Shown here: one piece after another, positions 18,040 to 26,028 of the stretch
How the letters are laid out: each line of letters starts with the position of its first letter
Position numbering within the stretch: the stretch's first letter is position 1
Source: Sphingobium vermicomposti
GTDB taxonomy: Bacteria; Pseudomonadota; Alphaproteobacteria; Sphingomonadales; Sphingomonadaceae
DNA: 64,000 nt
Direction of reading: 5' to 3'
NCBI RefSeq assembly: GCF_011762025.1
Contig: NZ_JAASQR010000001.1
Location: forward strand, 744,001 to 808,000
Notes under the pieces: model-generated
The model's database searches: none
The model's input: only the letters and a program-made list of their open reading frames with translations
Told to the model about the DNA's origin: nothing
Made by a program: the position numbers and the translations under genes

Positions 18040-20256
18040 TCACGCCAGGGCCGAACCCTCGGCCCGCTCGATCAGCTTGTCGATGGTCAGCGGATAATCC
18101 CTCAGCCGAATGCCGGTCGCATTGTAGATCGCGTTCGCAATCGCCGCGCCCGCCCCGCAAATGCCCAGCTCCCCCACGCCCTTGGCCTTCATGGGGGAGC
18201 TTTTGTCATCCAGCTCCTCCACAAACAGCACATCCTGTTCGGGGATATCGGCATGCACCGGCACCACATATTCGGCCATGTCATGATTGACGAAGAAGCC
18301 GAAGCGCGTGTCGACCTGCAATTCCTCCATCAGCGCCGCGCCCGCGCCCATCGTCATGGCACCAATCACCTGGCTTCGCGCCGACTTGGGATTAAGGATG
18401 CGCCCAGCGGCAAAGGCCCCGCCCATACGGCGGATGCGGACTTCAGCCGTGTCGATGTCTACGCCCACCTCGCAGAAATGCGCGCCAAATGTCGCTTGCG
18501 CATAACGTTCGGTCAGGTCGCCAAACTCGATCCTGTCCTCCGCCCAAAGCCCGTCAGGCCCGGCGACCGCTGCCAAGGGGCGCGACTGGTTGCCCAGCCG
18601 CAGCAAACCATCTTCGAAGATCACCTGTTCAGCGGGGAAGCCCGCCCGTTCGGCCAGCTTCGTGCGCAGGGCCACGCAGGCGGCATAGACGCCAGCGGTC
18701 GAACTGTTGCCGCCGAACTGGCCGCCCGAACCCGACGATACCGGAAAGCGGCTGTCGCCCAGCCGGACCGTCACCGCTTCCAGCGGCACGCCCATCATTT
18801 CTGCCGCCGTCTGGCCGATGATGGTATAGCTGCCGGTGCCGATATCGGTCATGTCGGTTTCCACCGTCACCCGCCCCTGCGCATCCACGCCAACCCGCGC
18901 GCCCGACGAAGCGACCAGGTTGTTACGGAACGCCGCCGCCATGCCCATGCCCACCAGCCAGCGTCCGTCGCGTTTCTGGCCGGGCCGGGAATCGCGCTGC
19001 TCCCACCCAAACCGCGCCGCGCCCTGACGCAGGCACTCGACGAACTTGCGGCTGGAAAAGGGGCGCTTGGGTCCCACTTCCGGGTCATACTGCACATCAT
19101 TGCGTATGCGCAGTTCAACCGGATCAACCCCGCACGTCTCCGCCAGTTCATCCATGGCGACTTCCAGCGCCAGCATGCCCACCGCCTCACCCGGCGCGCG
19201 CATCGCATTGCCTTCCGGCAGGTCCAGCGTCGCCAAACGGTGCGCCGTCCGGCGATGATCGCCCCGATAAAGCAACCGCGTCTGCATTGCCGCCGTTTCC
19301 GGCTCACCACCGGGCAAATCGCCAGACCAGACCTCATGCGCGATCGCGTCGATCACCCCATCCTTGTCCGCGCCGATGCGGATGCGCTGGATGGTCGCGG
19401 GGCGATGAGTAGTATTGTTGGGGATTTGCGACCGCGCAATCGCGACCTTCACCGGCCTGCCCACGGCGCGCGCGCCCAGCGCCGCCAGCAGCGCGTCGGC
19501 ACGCAGGAACAACTTCCCGCCAAACCCGCCGCCGACATAGGGAGAAACAACGCGAATGCGGTCCTTTGGAATTTTCAAGGTCCGGGCCATGTCTCCCACG
19601 GCCCAGGCCACCATCTGATTGCTCGTCCACAGCGTCAGCCGGTCGCCATTCCAGGCCGCCGTGGTAGCATGGGGCTCCATCATGGCATGGCTTTGGTCGG
19701 GGGTGGTGTAGCTCTGGTCGATCTGCACCGCCGCGCGCCCGAAGGCGGCGTCGAAATCACCCGCGCTCGTGTCGGCGGGGCCTCCAAAACCATCCTCCGG
19801 CTTGGCCGCCCTGTCACGGTCGGCGGCTAGGTCGAATCTTCCCTGCTCAGCCCTGTAGTCGATCCTCAGAAGGCGGGCGGCGTCACGGGCATTTTCCAGC
19901 GTGTCAGCGATCACCAGCGCCACCGCCTGGTCATAATGTTCGACCGCAGGCCCACCCAGCAGATGAGCCGTGTTCATATTTCCCTTGCCCAGCGGACCGG
20001 CATTCTGATGGGTGACGACACCCAGCACGCCAGGCGCGACCTCCGCTGCGGTCAGGTCCATGGCGGCGATCCGCCCTTTGGCGATGGCGGAGCCCACGAT
20101 CCAGCCATAGGCGGCGTTGGGGGCGGCATCATGTCGCTCATAGGCGTAGGGGGCGGTGCCCGTCACCTTCGCCGCGCCTTCGATGCGGTCATGGGCTATG
20201 CCGACAACCCGACCACGATCAATCGGATTGGCGGTAGCAGGTCTATCGAACTTCAT
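18040..20256 (-). CDS. paoC: Periplasmic aldehyde oxidoreductase, molybdenum subunit
   Basis: 738 residues from ATG 20256, which overlaps the paoB stop by four bases. The xanthine-oxidase-family subunit holds the molybdenum cofactor. [19 protein letters not shown] and [20 protein letters not shown] follow E. coli PaoC (YagR) closely, and [13 protein letters not shown] contains the catalytic glutamate near the C terminus. Together with PaoA and PaoB it oxidises a broad range of aromatic and aliphatic aldehydes to acids. No own signal peptide: it is exported with PaoA by the Tat pathway. Confidence 0.93.
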   Translation of the reverse strand: MKFDRPATANPIDRGRVVGIAHDRIEGAAKVTGTAPYAYERHDAAPNAAYGWIVGSAIAKGRIAAMDLTAAEVAPGVLGVVTHQNAGPLGKGNMNTAHLLGGPAVEHYDQAVALVIADTLENARDAARLLRIDYRAEQGRFDLAADRDRAAKPEDGFGGPADTSAGDFDAAFGRAAVQIDQSYTTPDQSHAMMEPHATTAAWNGDRLTLWTSNQMVAWAVGDMARTLKIPKDRIRVVSPYVGGGFGGKLFLRADALLAALGARAVGRPVKVAIARSQIPNNTTHRPATIQRIRIGADKDGVIDAIAHEVWSGDLPGGEPETAAMQTRLLYRGDHRRTAHRLATLDLPEGNAMRAPGEAVGMLALEVAMDELAETCGVDPVELRIRNDVQYDPEVGPKRPFSSRKFVECLRQGAARFGWEQRDSRPGQKRDGRWLVGMGMAAAFRNNLVASSGARVGVDAQGRVTVETDMTDIGTGSYTIIGQTAAEMMGVPLEAVTVRLGDSRFPVSSGSGGQFGGNSSTAGVYAACVALRTKLAERAGFPAEQVIFEDGLLRLGNQSRPLAAVAGPDGLWAEDRIEFGDLTERYAQATFGAHFCEVGVDIDTAEVRIRRMGGAFAAGRILNPKSARSQVIGAMTMGAGAALMEELQVDTRFGFFVNHDMAEYVVPVHADIPEQDVLFVEELDDKSSPMKAKGVGELGICGAGAAIANAIYNATGIRLRDYPLTIDKLIERAEGSALA

Positions 20257-21209
20257 GCCCGCGCCTCCTTCTGACGGAAAAGGGACGCAAGCGTTCGGGC
20301 CGTCAGCCCCTGTTTGAACGCATTTTGCGCGGTGGGTTGCGCGCCAGCCAGAGCAGCATCGGCCACAGCCTTTGGTCCTGACCCCACGGCGGCATCGGCG
20401 GCATCCACACGCCAAGGCTTGGGAGCGATGCCGCCAAAGGCAAAGCGCGCACTCCCGTCCTCTCCGAACACTGCCGCCACCGACACCAGCGCAAAGGCAT
20501 ATGAGGCGCGATCGCGCACTTTGCGATAGACCTGCGTGCCGCCGATGGGCGGGGGCAAAGTCACCGCCGCAATAAGCTCTCCCGGCGTCAGCCTATGTTC
20601 GACATGGGGCGTGTCGCCCGGCAACAGGTGGAAGTCCGCGATGGGGATCGACCTGCGCGTTCCGTCCGCCGTCACAGTCTCCACATTGGCGTCCAGCAAG
20701 CGCATAGCCACCGCCATGTCGGACGGGTGCTGCGCAATGCAGGCGTCACTGGTGCCGATAATTGCCAGCCCCCGGCTGATACCCTTCATCGCCGCGCAGC
20801 CGCTGCCCGGTTTTCTTTTATTGCACGGCATCCGCGTGTCGTAGAAATAGGGGCAGCGAGTGCGCTGGAGCAGATTGCCCGCCGTCGTGGCCTTATTGCG
20901 TAATTGCCCTGATGCTCCGGCCAGCAGCGCGCGGCTGAGCACCGCATAGTCGCGCCGCACGACCTCATTCGCGGCAAGATCGGTATTGCGGACCAGCGCG
21001 CCGATGCGCAGCCCGCCCTCATCCGTCGCCTCAATCCGATTGAGGCCGATGTGATTGACATCGATCAGGTGCGTGGGTGTTTCAATCTGCAGCTTCATCA
21101 GGTCCAGCAAATTGGTCCCGCCCGCAATGAAGCGCGCGCCCTGGACGCTGGCGGCGGTTTGCGCCGCTTCCTGAACGCTGGCCGCACGGCTGTAGGTAAA
21201 GGGCTTCAT
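20253..21209 (-). CDS. paoB: Periplasmic aldehyde oxidoreductase, FAD subunit
   Basis: 318 residues of the CO-dehydrogenase/xanthine-dehydrogenase FAD-binding type. FAD motifs are [15 protein letters not shown] and the [19 protein letters not shown] region. The latter carries the cysteine-rich insertion (three further cysteines up to CAAMKG) that in E. coli PaoB binds an additional [4Fe-4S] cluster, a feature not found in ordinary xanthine dehydrogenases. The ATG overlaps the paoA stop and the stop overlaps the paoC start, so all three are tightly coupled. Confidence 0.92.
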   Translation of the reverse strand: MKPFTYSRAASVQEAAQTAASVQGARFIAGGTNLLDLMKLQIETPTHLIDVNHIGLNRIEATDEGGLRIGALVRNTDLAANEVVRRDYAVLSRALLAGASGQLRNKATTAGNLLQRTRCPYFYDTRMPCNKRKPGSGCAAMKGISRGLAIIGTSDACIAQHPSDMAVAMRLLDANVETVTADGTRRSIPIADFHLLPGDTPHVEHRLTPGELIAAVTLPPPIGGTQVYRKVRDRASYAFALVSVAAVFGEDGSARFAFGGIAPKPWRVDAADAAVGSGPKAVADAALAGAQPTAQNAFKQGLTARTLASLFRQKEARA

Positions 21210-21844
21210 GCTTCGCCCTCCCCTGCGACATCCCGAATGGCTGCGATGATGTTGGGATAGGCGGCGCAGCGGCAGATATTGCCGCTCATCCGTTCGCGCA
21301 GTTCTGCGTCGGAAAACTCAACCTCGCCCAGATCCTGCGTCGCGTGGCTGGGAATGTCGGCCGCAATTTCCTCCAACATGGCCACCGCCGAACATATCTG
21401 CCCGGGCGTGCAATAGCCGCATTGATAGCCGTCATGGGTGACGAAGGCGCGCTGCATCGGGTGCAGGTTGTCCGGCGAGCCCAGCCCTTCGATCGTGGTC
21501 ACATTCTCGCCTTCGTGCATGACCGCCAGCGTCAGGCAGCTGTTGATCCGCCGCCCTTCGACAATCACGGTGCAGGCGCCGCACTGGCCATGATCGCATC
21601 CCTTCTTGGTGCCGGTCAGGTGCAGATGTTCGCGCAGCGCATCCAGCAACGTGGTGCGTGGGTCCAGCTGGAGATGCACGTCCCGACCGTTCACGGTGAG
21701 TTCGACGGCGTCCATGCCACCTCCCTTGTTCGATTGTGGCACCCTTGCGGGCGCGTCCTGCGCTTGAGCCATCACAGGAAGGATGACCGCTGCCGCGCCG
21801 CTGCCCTGCAGCAGGCCTCGGCGACTCAAATGATCGGATGTCAT
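21206..21844 (-). CDS. paoA: Periplasmic aldehyde oxidoreductase, [2Fe-2S] subunit with Tat signal
   Basis: 212 residues from ATG 21844. A twin-arginine signal ([20 protein letters not shown]) is followed by a plant-type ferredoxin domain ([14 protein letters not shown]) and an all-helical domain with the second cluster ([11 protein letters not shown] and GNICRCAAY). The subunit passes electrons from FAD and molybdenum and pulls the complex through Tat. Gene order paoABC equals that of E. coli yagTSR. No paoD/MocA-type chaperone is visible next to it. Confidence 0.93.
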   Translation of the reverse strand: MTSDHLSRRGLLQGSGAAAVILPVMAQAQDAPARVPQSNKGGGMDAVELTVNGRDVHLQLDPRTTLLDALREHLHLTGTKKGCDHGQCGACTVIVEGRRINSCLTLAVMHEGENVTTIEGLGSPDNLHPMQRAFVTHDGYQCGYCTPGQICSAVAMLEEIAADIPSHATQDLGEVEFSDAELRERMSGNICRCAAYPNIIAAIRDVAGEGEA

Positions 21845-21888
21845 ATCCGTTTCCTTCTCCCTGCCTGAGACCACTACGCAGCACTATC

Positions 21889-21908
21889 GGGGATGATCCC
21901 GCATCCCC
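21889..21908. promoter_or_regulatory. Perfect dyad upstream of paoA
   Basis: GGGGATG (21889-21895) and CATCCCC (21902-21908) form a perfect seven-base inverted repeat 45-64 bases before the paoA ATG, inside the expected leader. A TATTAT lies just upstream on the minus strand. It may be an operator or a leader hairpin; nothing distinguishes these. The remaining stretch up to tRNA-Gly shows no other gene. Confidence 0.35.
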
Positions 21909-22048
21909 AAATAATAACATCCATCATTAGGACCATATCAGGTCGATGGCAGCGCGCAGGGTTCAACCATGCCCGTTCCTTGTGGCCCCCTCTACCTCAC
22001 CGCACGTTGCGCGCGTTCGAAAAATTTGTGACCAGCCCAATTCTCCCC

Positions 22049-22077
22049 TTGCCCGTTCAAGGAACCGCTGCTAGTTG
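22049..22077 (+). promoter_or_regulatory. Candidate promoter of tRNA-Gly
   Basis: TTGCCC (22049-22054) and TAGTTG (22072-22077) with 17 bases between, 44 bases before the mature tRNA. Only a moderate match to consensus. Confidence 0.3.
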
Positions 22078-22120
22078 CCCGCCTCACCCGCCGAGAGGGA
22101 CATATCCTCCGGCCGCCAGA

Positions 22121-22195
22121 GCGGGCGTAGCTCAGGGGTAGAGCACAACCTTGCCAAGGTTGGGGTCGAGGGTTCGAATCCCTTCGCCCGCTCCA
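22121..22195 (+). tRNA. tRNA-Gly (GCC anticodon)
   Basis: 75 bases with encoded CCA. Acceptor GCGGGCG/CGCCCGC, D arm GCTCAGGGGTAGAGC, anticodon arm CAACC-TTGCCAA-GGTTG with GCC, T arm GAGGG-TTCGAAT-CCCTT. All stems pair well. Confidence 0.96.
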
Positions 22196-22412
22196 GATTT
22201 CCAGAAAAATTATCACCGGCTTTCGCCCGGAACAGATTAGTCGTTCGCCGGAAGCAAAGCGTCGCGGGGTGCGAGCGGCCTGCGGCGGGCCCTGTTTGCT
22301 GTCAATTGGTTGCCGCCCCTGCTGGAAACGGTGATGCCACTCCCTGGATCATGATCTGGACTTACAGCGGTTCCGCCCACATGTTGCATGATAGTCGTAG
22401 TGGGAGAGAGAC

Positions 22413-22859
22413 GTGTACAAGCATATTCTGATCGCGACCGATGGATCCGAGTTGGGTCAGCGGGGTATGGAACATGGGCTTTCGCTCGCGCGGGATTTGA
22501 ACGCGCGCGCCACCATCCTGACGGTAACCGAACCATTCCCGATCTATTCCGGCGCAAATTTCGGGTTCGCTCCAAGTGGGGCAACAATCTCGGACTTTGG
22601 GGCCGGTCAGCAAGAGACCGCAAAAGCCTTGCTGGCGGCGGCTAGTCAAGCTGCCCGGAGCGCGGGCGTAGAGGCGGAGACCGTGTATATTGCTGACGCA
22701 CAGCCTGCGGAGGCTATTGTCGATGCGGCCAACTCACGCGGTTGCGACCTGATCGTAATGGGATCGCATGGACGTCGCGGGATCGGTCGCATTGTCATCG
22801 GCAGCAAGACCTGGGAGGTCGTTTCACACGGCCATGTTCCGGTGCTGGTGGTCCGCTAG
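22413..22859 (+). CDS. Universal stress protein, UspA family
   Basis: 148 residues from GTG 22413 behind GGGAGAGAG. The N terminus MYKHILIATDGSELGQRG is typical of Usp domains, and GSHGRRGIGRIVIGS fits the ATP-binding pattern G-x2-G-x9-G-S exactly, so this is an ATP-binding Usp. It is a single-domain cytosolic protein. Convergent with mnhG, with two long hairpins between them. Confidence 0.9.
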   Translation: MYKHILIATDGSELGQRGMEHGLSLARDLNARATILTVTEPFPIYSGANFGFAPSGATISDFGAGQQETAKALLAAASQAARSAGVEAETVYIADAQPAEAIVDAANSRGCDLIVMGSHGRRGIGRIVIGSKTWEVVSHGHVPVLVVR

Positions 22860-22870
22860 AACCTGCCGGT

Positions 22871-22971
22871 TAGAGCATGATCCGATCTGACTGAATCGAA
22901 TCATGCTCTAATTATCCTTTGTTTCCCGCATTTTCCGAGTCGTCAGATGATGCCATCTGACTGGAAAATGC
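22871..22971. repeat. Pair of long palindromic intergenic repeats (RIME-like)
   Basis: First hairpin: TAGAGCATGAT (22871-22881) pairs perfectly with ATCATGCTCTA (22900-22910), with CGAT/ATCG pairing inside. Second: GCATTTTCC (22928-22936) with GGAAAATGC (22963-22971), and an inner GTCAGATG (22942-22949) with CATCTGAC (22954-22961). This GAGCATG / GCATTTTCC style of palindrome resembles the RIME-type mosaic elements of alphaproteobacteria. Placed between convergent usp and mnhG, it can act as a two-way terminator; its last bases run up to the mnhG stop. Confidence 0.7.
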
Positions 22972-22972
22972 T

Positions 22973-23386
22973 CTAATCCTGCGCCCGTTCATCGGGCTTC
23001 GGACTGGGCGGAACGCCGAAGGTGGCCCATTCCGCGCCGGAATGCGGAGGGGGAGGCAGCGGATTCTCGTTTACCTCCGCCCTGCCGCCGGACACATGAC
23101 GGCCATGGATATACGCCTTGGCGATCATGTTGGCCGCGATCGGTGCCGTGATGAACAGGAATAAAGTGATGAGTAGCTCATGCGCGGACCAGGAGAGGCC
23201 GTGCGTGGGAAAGTAAATCATAGAAGCGATCAGACAACTGCCCACGCCGAGCGTGGTCGCCTTGGTCGGGCCGTGCAGTCGGCTCATGAGCGAGGGCAGG
23301 CGCGCCAGGCCCCAGCTGCCGATCAGCGCGAACGCGCCACCCAATATGATTAGCGCGGCGATGATGAAATCAAGAATTGCAGTCAT
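22973..23386 (-). CDS. mnhG: Mrp/Pha cation antiporter subunit G
   Basis: 137 residues from ATG 23386. Three membrane segments with MnhG/PhaG landmarks LIGSWGLARLPSLMSRLHGPTK and LFLFITAPIAANMIAKAY, then a proline-rich hydrophilic tail longer than usual. Last gene of the operon, ten bases after mnhF. Subunit G is needed for assembly of the multi-subunit Na+(K+)/H+ antiporter in the inner membrane. Confidence 0.9.
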   Translation of the reverse strand: MTAILDFIIAALIILGGAFALIGSWGLARLPSLMSRLHGPTKATTLGVGSCLIASMIYFPTHGLSWSAHELLITLFLFITAPIAANMIAKAYIHGRHVSGGRAEVNENPLPPPPHSGAEWATFGVPPSPKPDERAQD

Positions 23387-23396
23387 TGCCCCATCC

Positions 23397-23666
23397 CTAT
23401 TCCACGATGTCGCCGCGTAGCAGGAACTTGGCATAGGCCACCGTCCCCACGAACCCGACCATCGCCAGCAACAGCGCCGCTTCGAAATAGACGGTGGTTT
23501 TTTCCATGATGCCGAACAGGATGATGAGGGCGATGGCGTTGATGACCATCGTGTCCAGCGCCAGAATGCGGTCGGACGCGGTCGGCCCGCGCAACAGCCG
23601 ATAGAGGTTCAGCAACACGGCAAGAGCAATACAGGCGAGGGCGATCATCAGCGCCAGGTCGATCAT
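23397..23666 (-). CDS. mnhF: Mrp/Pha cation antiporter subunit F
   Basis: 89 residues, three membrane helices. The motif RLLRGPTASDRILALDTMVINAIAL is diagnostic for MnhF/PhaF, including the aspartates thought to take part in cation transport. The ATG overlaps the mnhE stop by four bases. Confidence 0.93.
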   Translation of the reverse strand: MIDLALMIALACIALAVLLNLYRLLRGPTASDRILALDTMVINAIALIILFGIMEKTTVYFEAALLLAMVGFVGTVAYAKFLLRGDIVE

Positions 23667-24151
23667 CGAAAAATCTCCAGCAACCGCCGCTCATAGCGGG
23701 ATTTGATCCGTGCGACCTCCGCCTGTGCGTCGCCAGTGTCGAGCGCGTGGACGAGGAGATGGCGGCCATCGGTCGATATGTCCGTGGACACTGTGCCCGG
23801 CGTCAGGCTGATCGTGCCCGCCAGCACTGTGATGGCCTCAGCGGATTGCAGGTCCAGCGGGATATTCAACCAGCAGGACCGCAGATCGCGGTTGCGGCGG
23901 AAGAGAATGAGGCGAGCAACGTGGAAATTCGCGATAATGATGTCACCGATCACCAGCAACACATAAGCGATTAGCGGCCAGCCATATCGCACCGACGGAC
24001 GCTCTGGCCAGAAGGGAGCCGTAAACAGCGGCACCAGCGTGCCAAATATGACGCCCAGCAGAAGACCGCCGACACTCAGTTCGTTGAGCACCAGCAGCCA
24101 CATGACGATCAACAGCCATGTCAGTCCGGGATGGGGGAATAGACGCTTCAC
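23663..24151 (-). CDS. mnhE: Mrp/Pha cation antiporter subunit E
   Basis: 162 residues: two N-terminal hydrophobic segments, then a soluble domain with FHVARLILFRRNRDLRSCWL and TISLTPGTVSTDISTDGRHLLVHALD, the conserved MnhE region. The start directly abuts the mnhD stop without any spacer. The C-terminal cytosolic part is the usual partner-binding region of the complex. Confidence 0.92.
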   Translation of the reverse strand: MKRLFPHPGLTWLLIVMWLLVLNELSVGGLLLGVIFGTLVPLFTAPFWPERPSVRYGWPLIAYVLLVIGDIIIANFHVARLILFRRNRDLRSCWLNIPLDLQSAEAITVLAGTISLTPGTVSTDISTDGRHLLVHALDTGDAQAEVARIKSRYERRLLEIFR

Positions 24152-25663
24152 CTACCTGCCCTTCCCTGCGTCGGGGCCGAGAACCGATCCGACATAGCCG
24201 TCGGCATCAAGAATCTGGGCGCTGGTCGCCTGCATATAGGCGGTGACGGGGCCAGCGCCTGCGGTCAGCGCGGCCAGCAAGGCAAGCAGGAAGATGGCGG
24301 GCACTGCTTCGCCCCAACGCGCCGTTGAACGATCGGATGTGATCGGCGGGGTGGAGGTATCTTTCCAGAACAAGTCACTGCCCGCCTGCGACAGGCCGAC
24401 CAATCCGATCAGGCTGGTGACCAGAACCACCGTCCAGATCACCCCCATATAAGGCGAGGGGGTCGCCGCCTGCAGGATCAACAGCTTGCCGATGAAGCCG
24501 GACAGCGGCGGCAGCCCCAACAGCGCGACGGCGGCGGCCAGGAACTGGAAGCCCAGCCATCCCTGCCCCTTATAGCGTGGCGTGGGCACGATCGCTTCAT
24601 CTTCCCCACCGCGCCAACGGATGATCAGGTCGATGGTCAGGAACAGCAGCGCAGCGGAAAAGGTGGTGTGCGGCAGATAATAGAGCGCCGCCGCCAGCGC
24701 AGGCCCATCGAACAGCGCGATGGCGGTAAGCAATGTCGCGGTCGAACCGATGAGGGCGAACGCAGCCATGTCCCCAAGCCCGCGCGCCGCGAGCAGGCCG
24801 ATAAATCCGAGCAGCATCGTGCCGAGCGCGGCGGGCAGCAGGAACGACCCTGCCCCCGCATCGCCCAGGATCAGCGGCATCGTGCGCATGATCGCGTAAG
24901 CGCCCACCTTGGTCATGATCGCGAACAGCGCGGCAACGGCGGGTGCGGTCGCCGAATAGGTGCGCGGCAGCCACAGGTGAACCGGCACCAGCGCCGCCTT
25001 GAGCGCGAACACCACGGCCAGCAGCAGGCCACCGGCCCGCAACAGTCCACGATCGCCTGCGGGGAGCGCGGCGGCGCGAACCGCCATGTCGGCCATGTTG
25101 AGCGTGCCGGTAACCCCATAAAGCAGACCAAGCGCGATCAGGAACAGGATCGATCCGATCAGGTTGACAACCACATATTGGACCCCCGCGCTCAGCCTTC
25201 GCGCGCCCTGCCCATGCAGCATCAGGCCGTAGGACGCGATCAGCAGCACTTCGAAGAAGACGAAGAGGTTGAAAAGGTCCCCGGTCAGGAAGGCACCGTT
25301 GATGCCTAGCAGCTGAAACTGGAACAGCGGATGAAAATGCCAGCCTTTGCGATCGACCCCGGTAAACGTGGCATGAACCGCGACAGCAAGCCCCAGCAGC
25401 GCCGTCAGCAGCAGCATCAGCGCCGAAAGCCGATCCAGCACCAGCACGATGCCGAACGGAGCGGGCCAATCGCCCAGCGCGTAGGCGATGGCTTCACCCG
25501 ATGCAGCCCGTGTCATCAATATGATCGCGACGACGATCATCCCCATGACCGATGCGATGGACACGATCGCGCCCGCCCAGCGATATCGCAGCCAGAATAG
25601 CAGGCTGGCAGTGGCGGCAAAGGCGGGCAGCAGTAATGGGGCCGCGATCAGCGCGTCCATCAT
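24152..25663 (-). CDS. mnhD: Mrp/Pha cation antiporter subunit D
   Basis: 503 residues with about fourteen helices, homologous to the proton-pumping subunits NuoM/NuoN of complex I. The conserved lysine-containing stretch LKAALVPVHLWLPRTYS and the glutamate helix GINGAFLTGDLFNLFVFFEVLL are present; both are key residues for proton translocation in this family. It forms the antiporter core with subunit A. Its start overlaps mnhC by four bases. Confidence 0.94.
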   Translation of the reverse strand: MMDALIAAPLLLPAFAATASLLFWLRYRWAGAIVSIASVMGMIVVAIILMTRAASGEAIAYALGDWPAPFGIVLVLDRLSALMLLLTALLGLAVAVHATFTGVDRKGWHFHPLFQFQLLGINGAFLTGDLFNLFVFFEVLLIASYGLMLHGQGARRLSAGVQYVVVNLIGSILFLIALGLLYGVTGTLNMADMAVRAAALPAGDRGLLRAGGLLLAVVFALKAALVPVHLWLPRTYSATAPAVAALFAIMTKVGAYAIMRTMPLILGDAGAGSFLLPAALGTMLLGFIGLLAARGLGDMAAFALIGSTATLLTAIALFDGPALAAALYYLPHTTFSAALLFLTIDLIIRWRGGEDEAIVPTPRYKGQGWLGFQFLAAAVALLGLPPLSGFIGKLLILQAATPSPYMGVIWTVVLVTSLIGLVGLSQAGSDLFWKDTSTPPITSDRSTARWGEAVPAIFLLALLAALTAGAGPVTAYMQATSAQILDADGYVGSVLGPDAGKGR

Positions 25664-26028
25664 GGCCGCGCCTCCGGGTCGGGGCGGGGCGGATCAGCCT
25701 CCACCACGCCGTCAACCTGGTCCGTCCCCGTTTCCAGGAAATTGCGCAGTGCCAGCACCACAGCGAGGGCGGTCATGCCAAAGGAGATGACGATGGCCGT
25801 CAGCACCAGCGCCTGCGGCAGCGGGTCGGTATATTCGGTCAGCCCCTTTTCATAAAGCGGCGGACGGTTCAGGACCAGACGGCCGATGGCGAACAGGAAC
25901 AGGTTGATCGCATAGGACAGCATGGCGAGGCCCAGCACCACCGGAAAGGTGCGGCCGCGCAGGCAGAGATAGATGCCAGCCATGGTCAGGACGCCAATCG
26001 CCGACGCAACCAGAAACTCGATGCTCAT
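25660..26028 (-). CDS. mnhC: Mrp/Pha cation antiporter subunit C
   Basis: 122 residues, three helices, NuoK-like. The motif LGLAMLSYAINLFLFAIGRL and the following DPLPQALVLTAIVISFG are standard for MnhC/PhaC. Overlaps the mnhA stop and the mnhD start by four bases on each side. Confidence 0.94.
   Translation of the reverse strand: MSIEFLVASAIGVLTMAGIYLCLRGRTFPVVLGLAMLSYAINLFLFAIGRLVLNRPPLYEKGLTEYTDPLPQALVLTAIVISFGMTALAVVLALRNFLETGTDQVDGVVEADPPRPDPEARP

Noticed and set aside
17140-19830. 896-codon plus-strand open frame
   Set aside because: Antisense to the TonB receptor and paoC; high GC content removes stops in this frame, and the translation is rich in His/Arg/Pro/Gln without domains.
21992-22216. 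Minus-strand frame containing RDSNPRPQPWQGCALPLSY
   Set aside because: It is the well-known false translation of the strand opposite tRNA-Gly.
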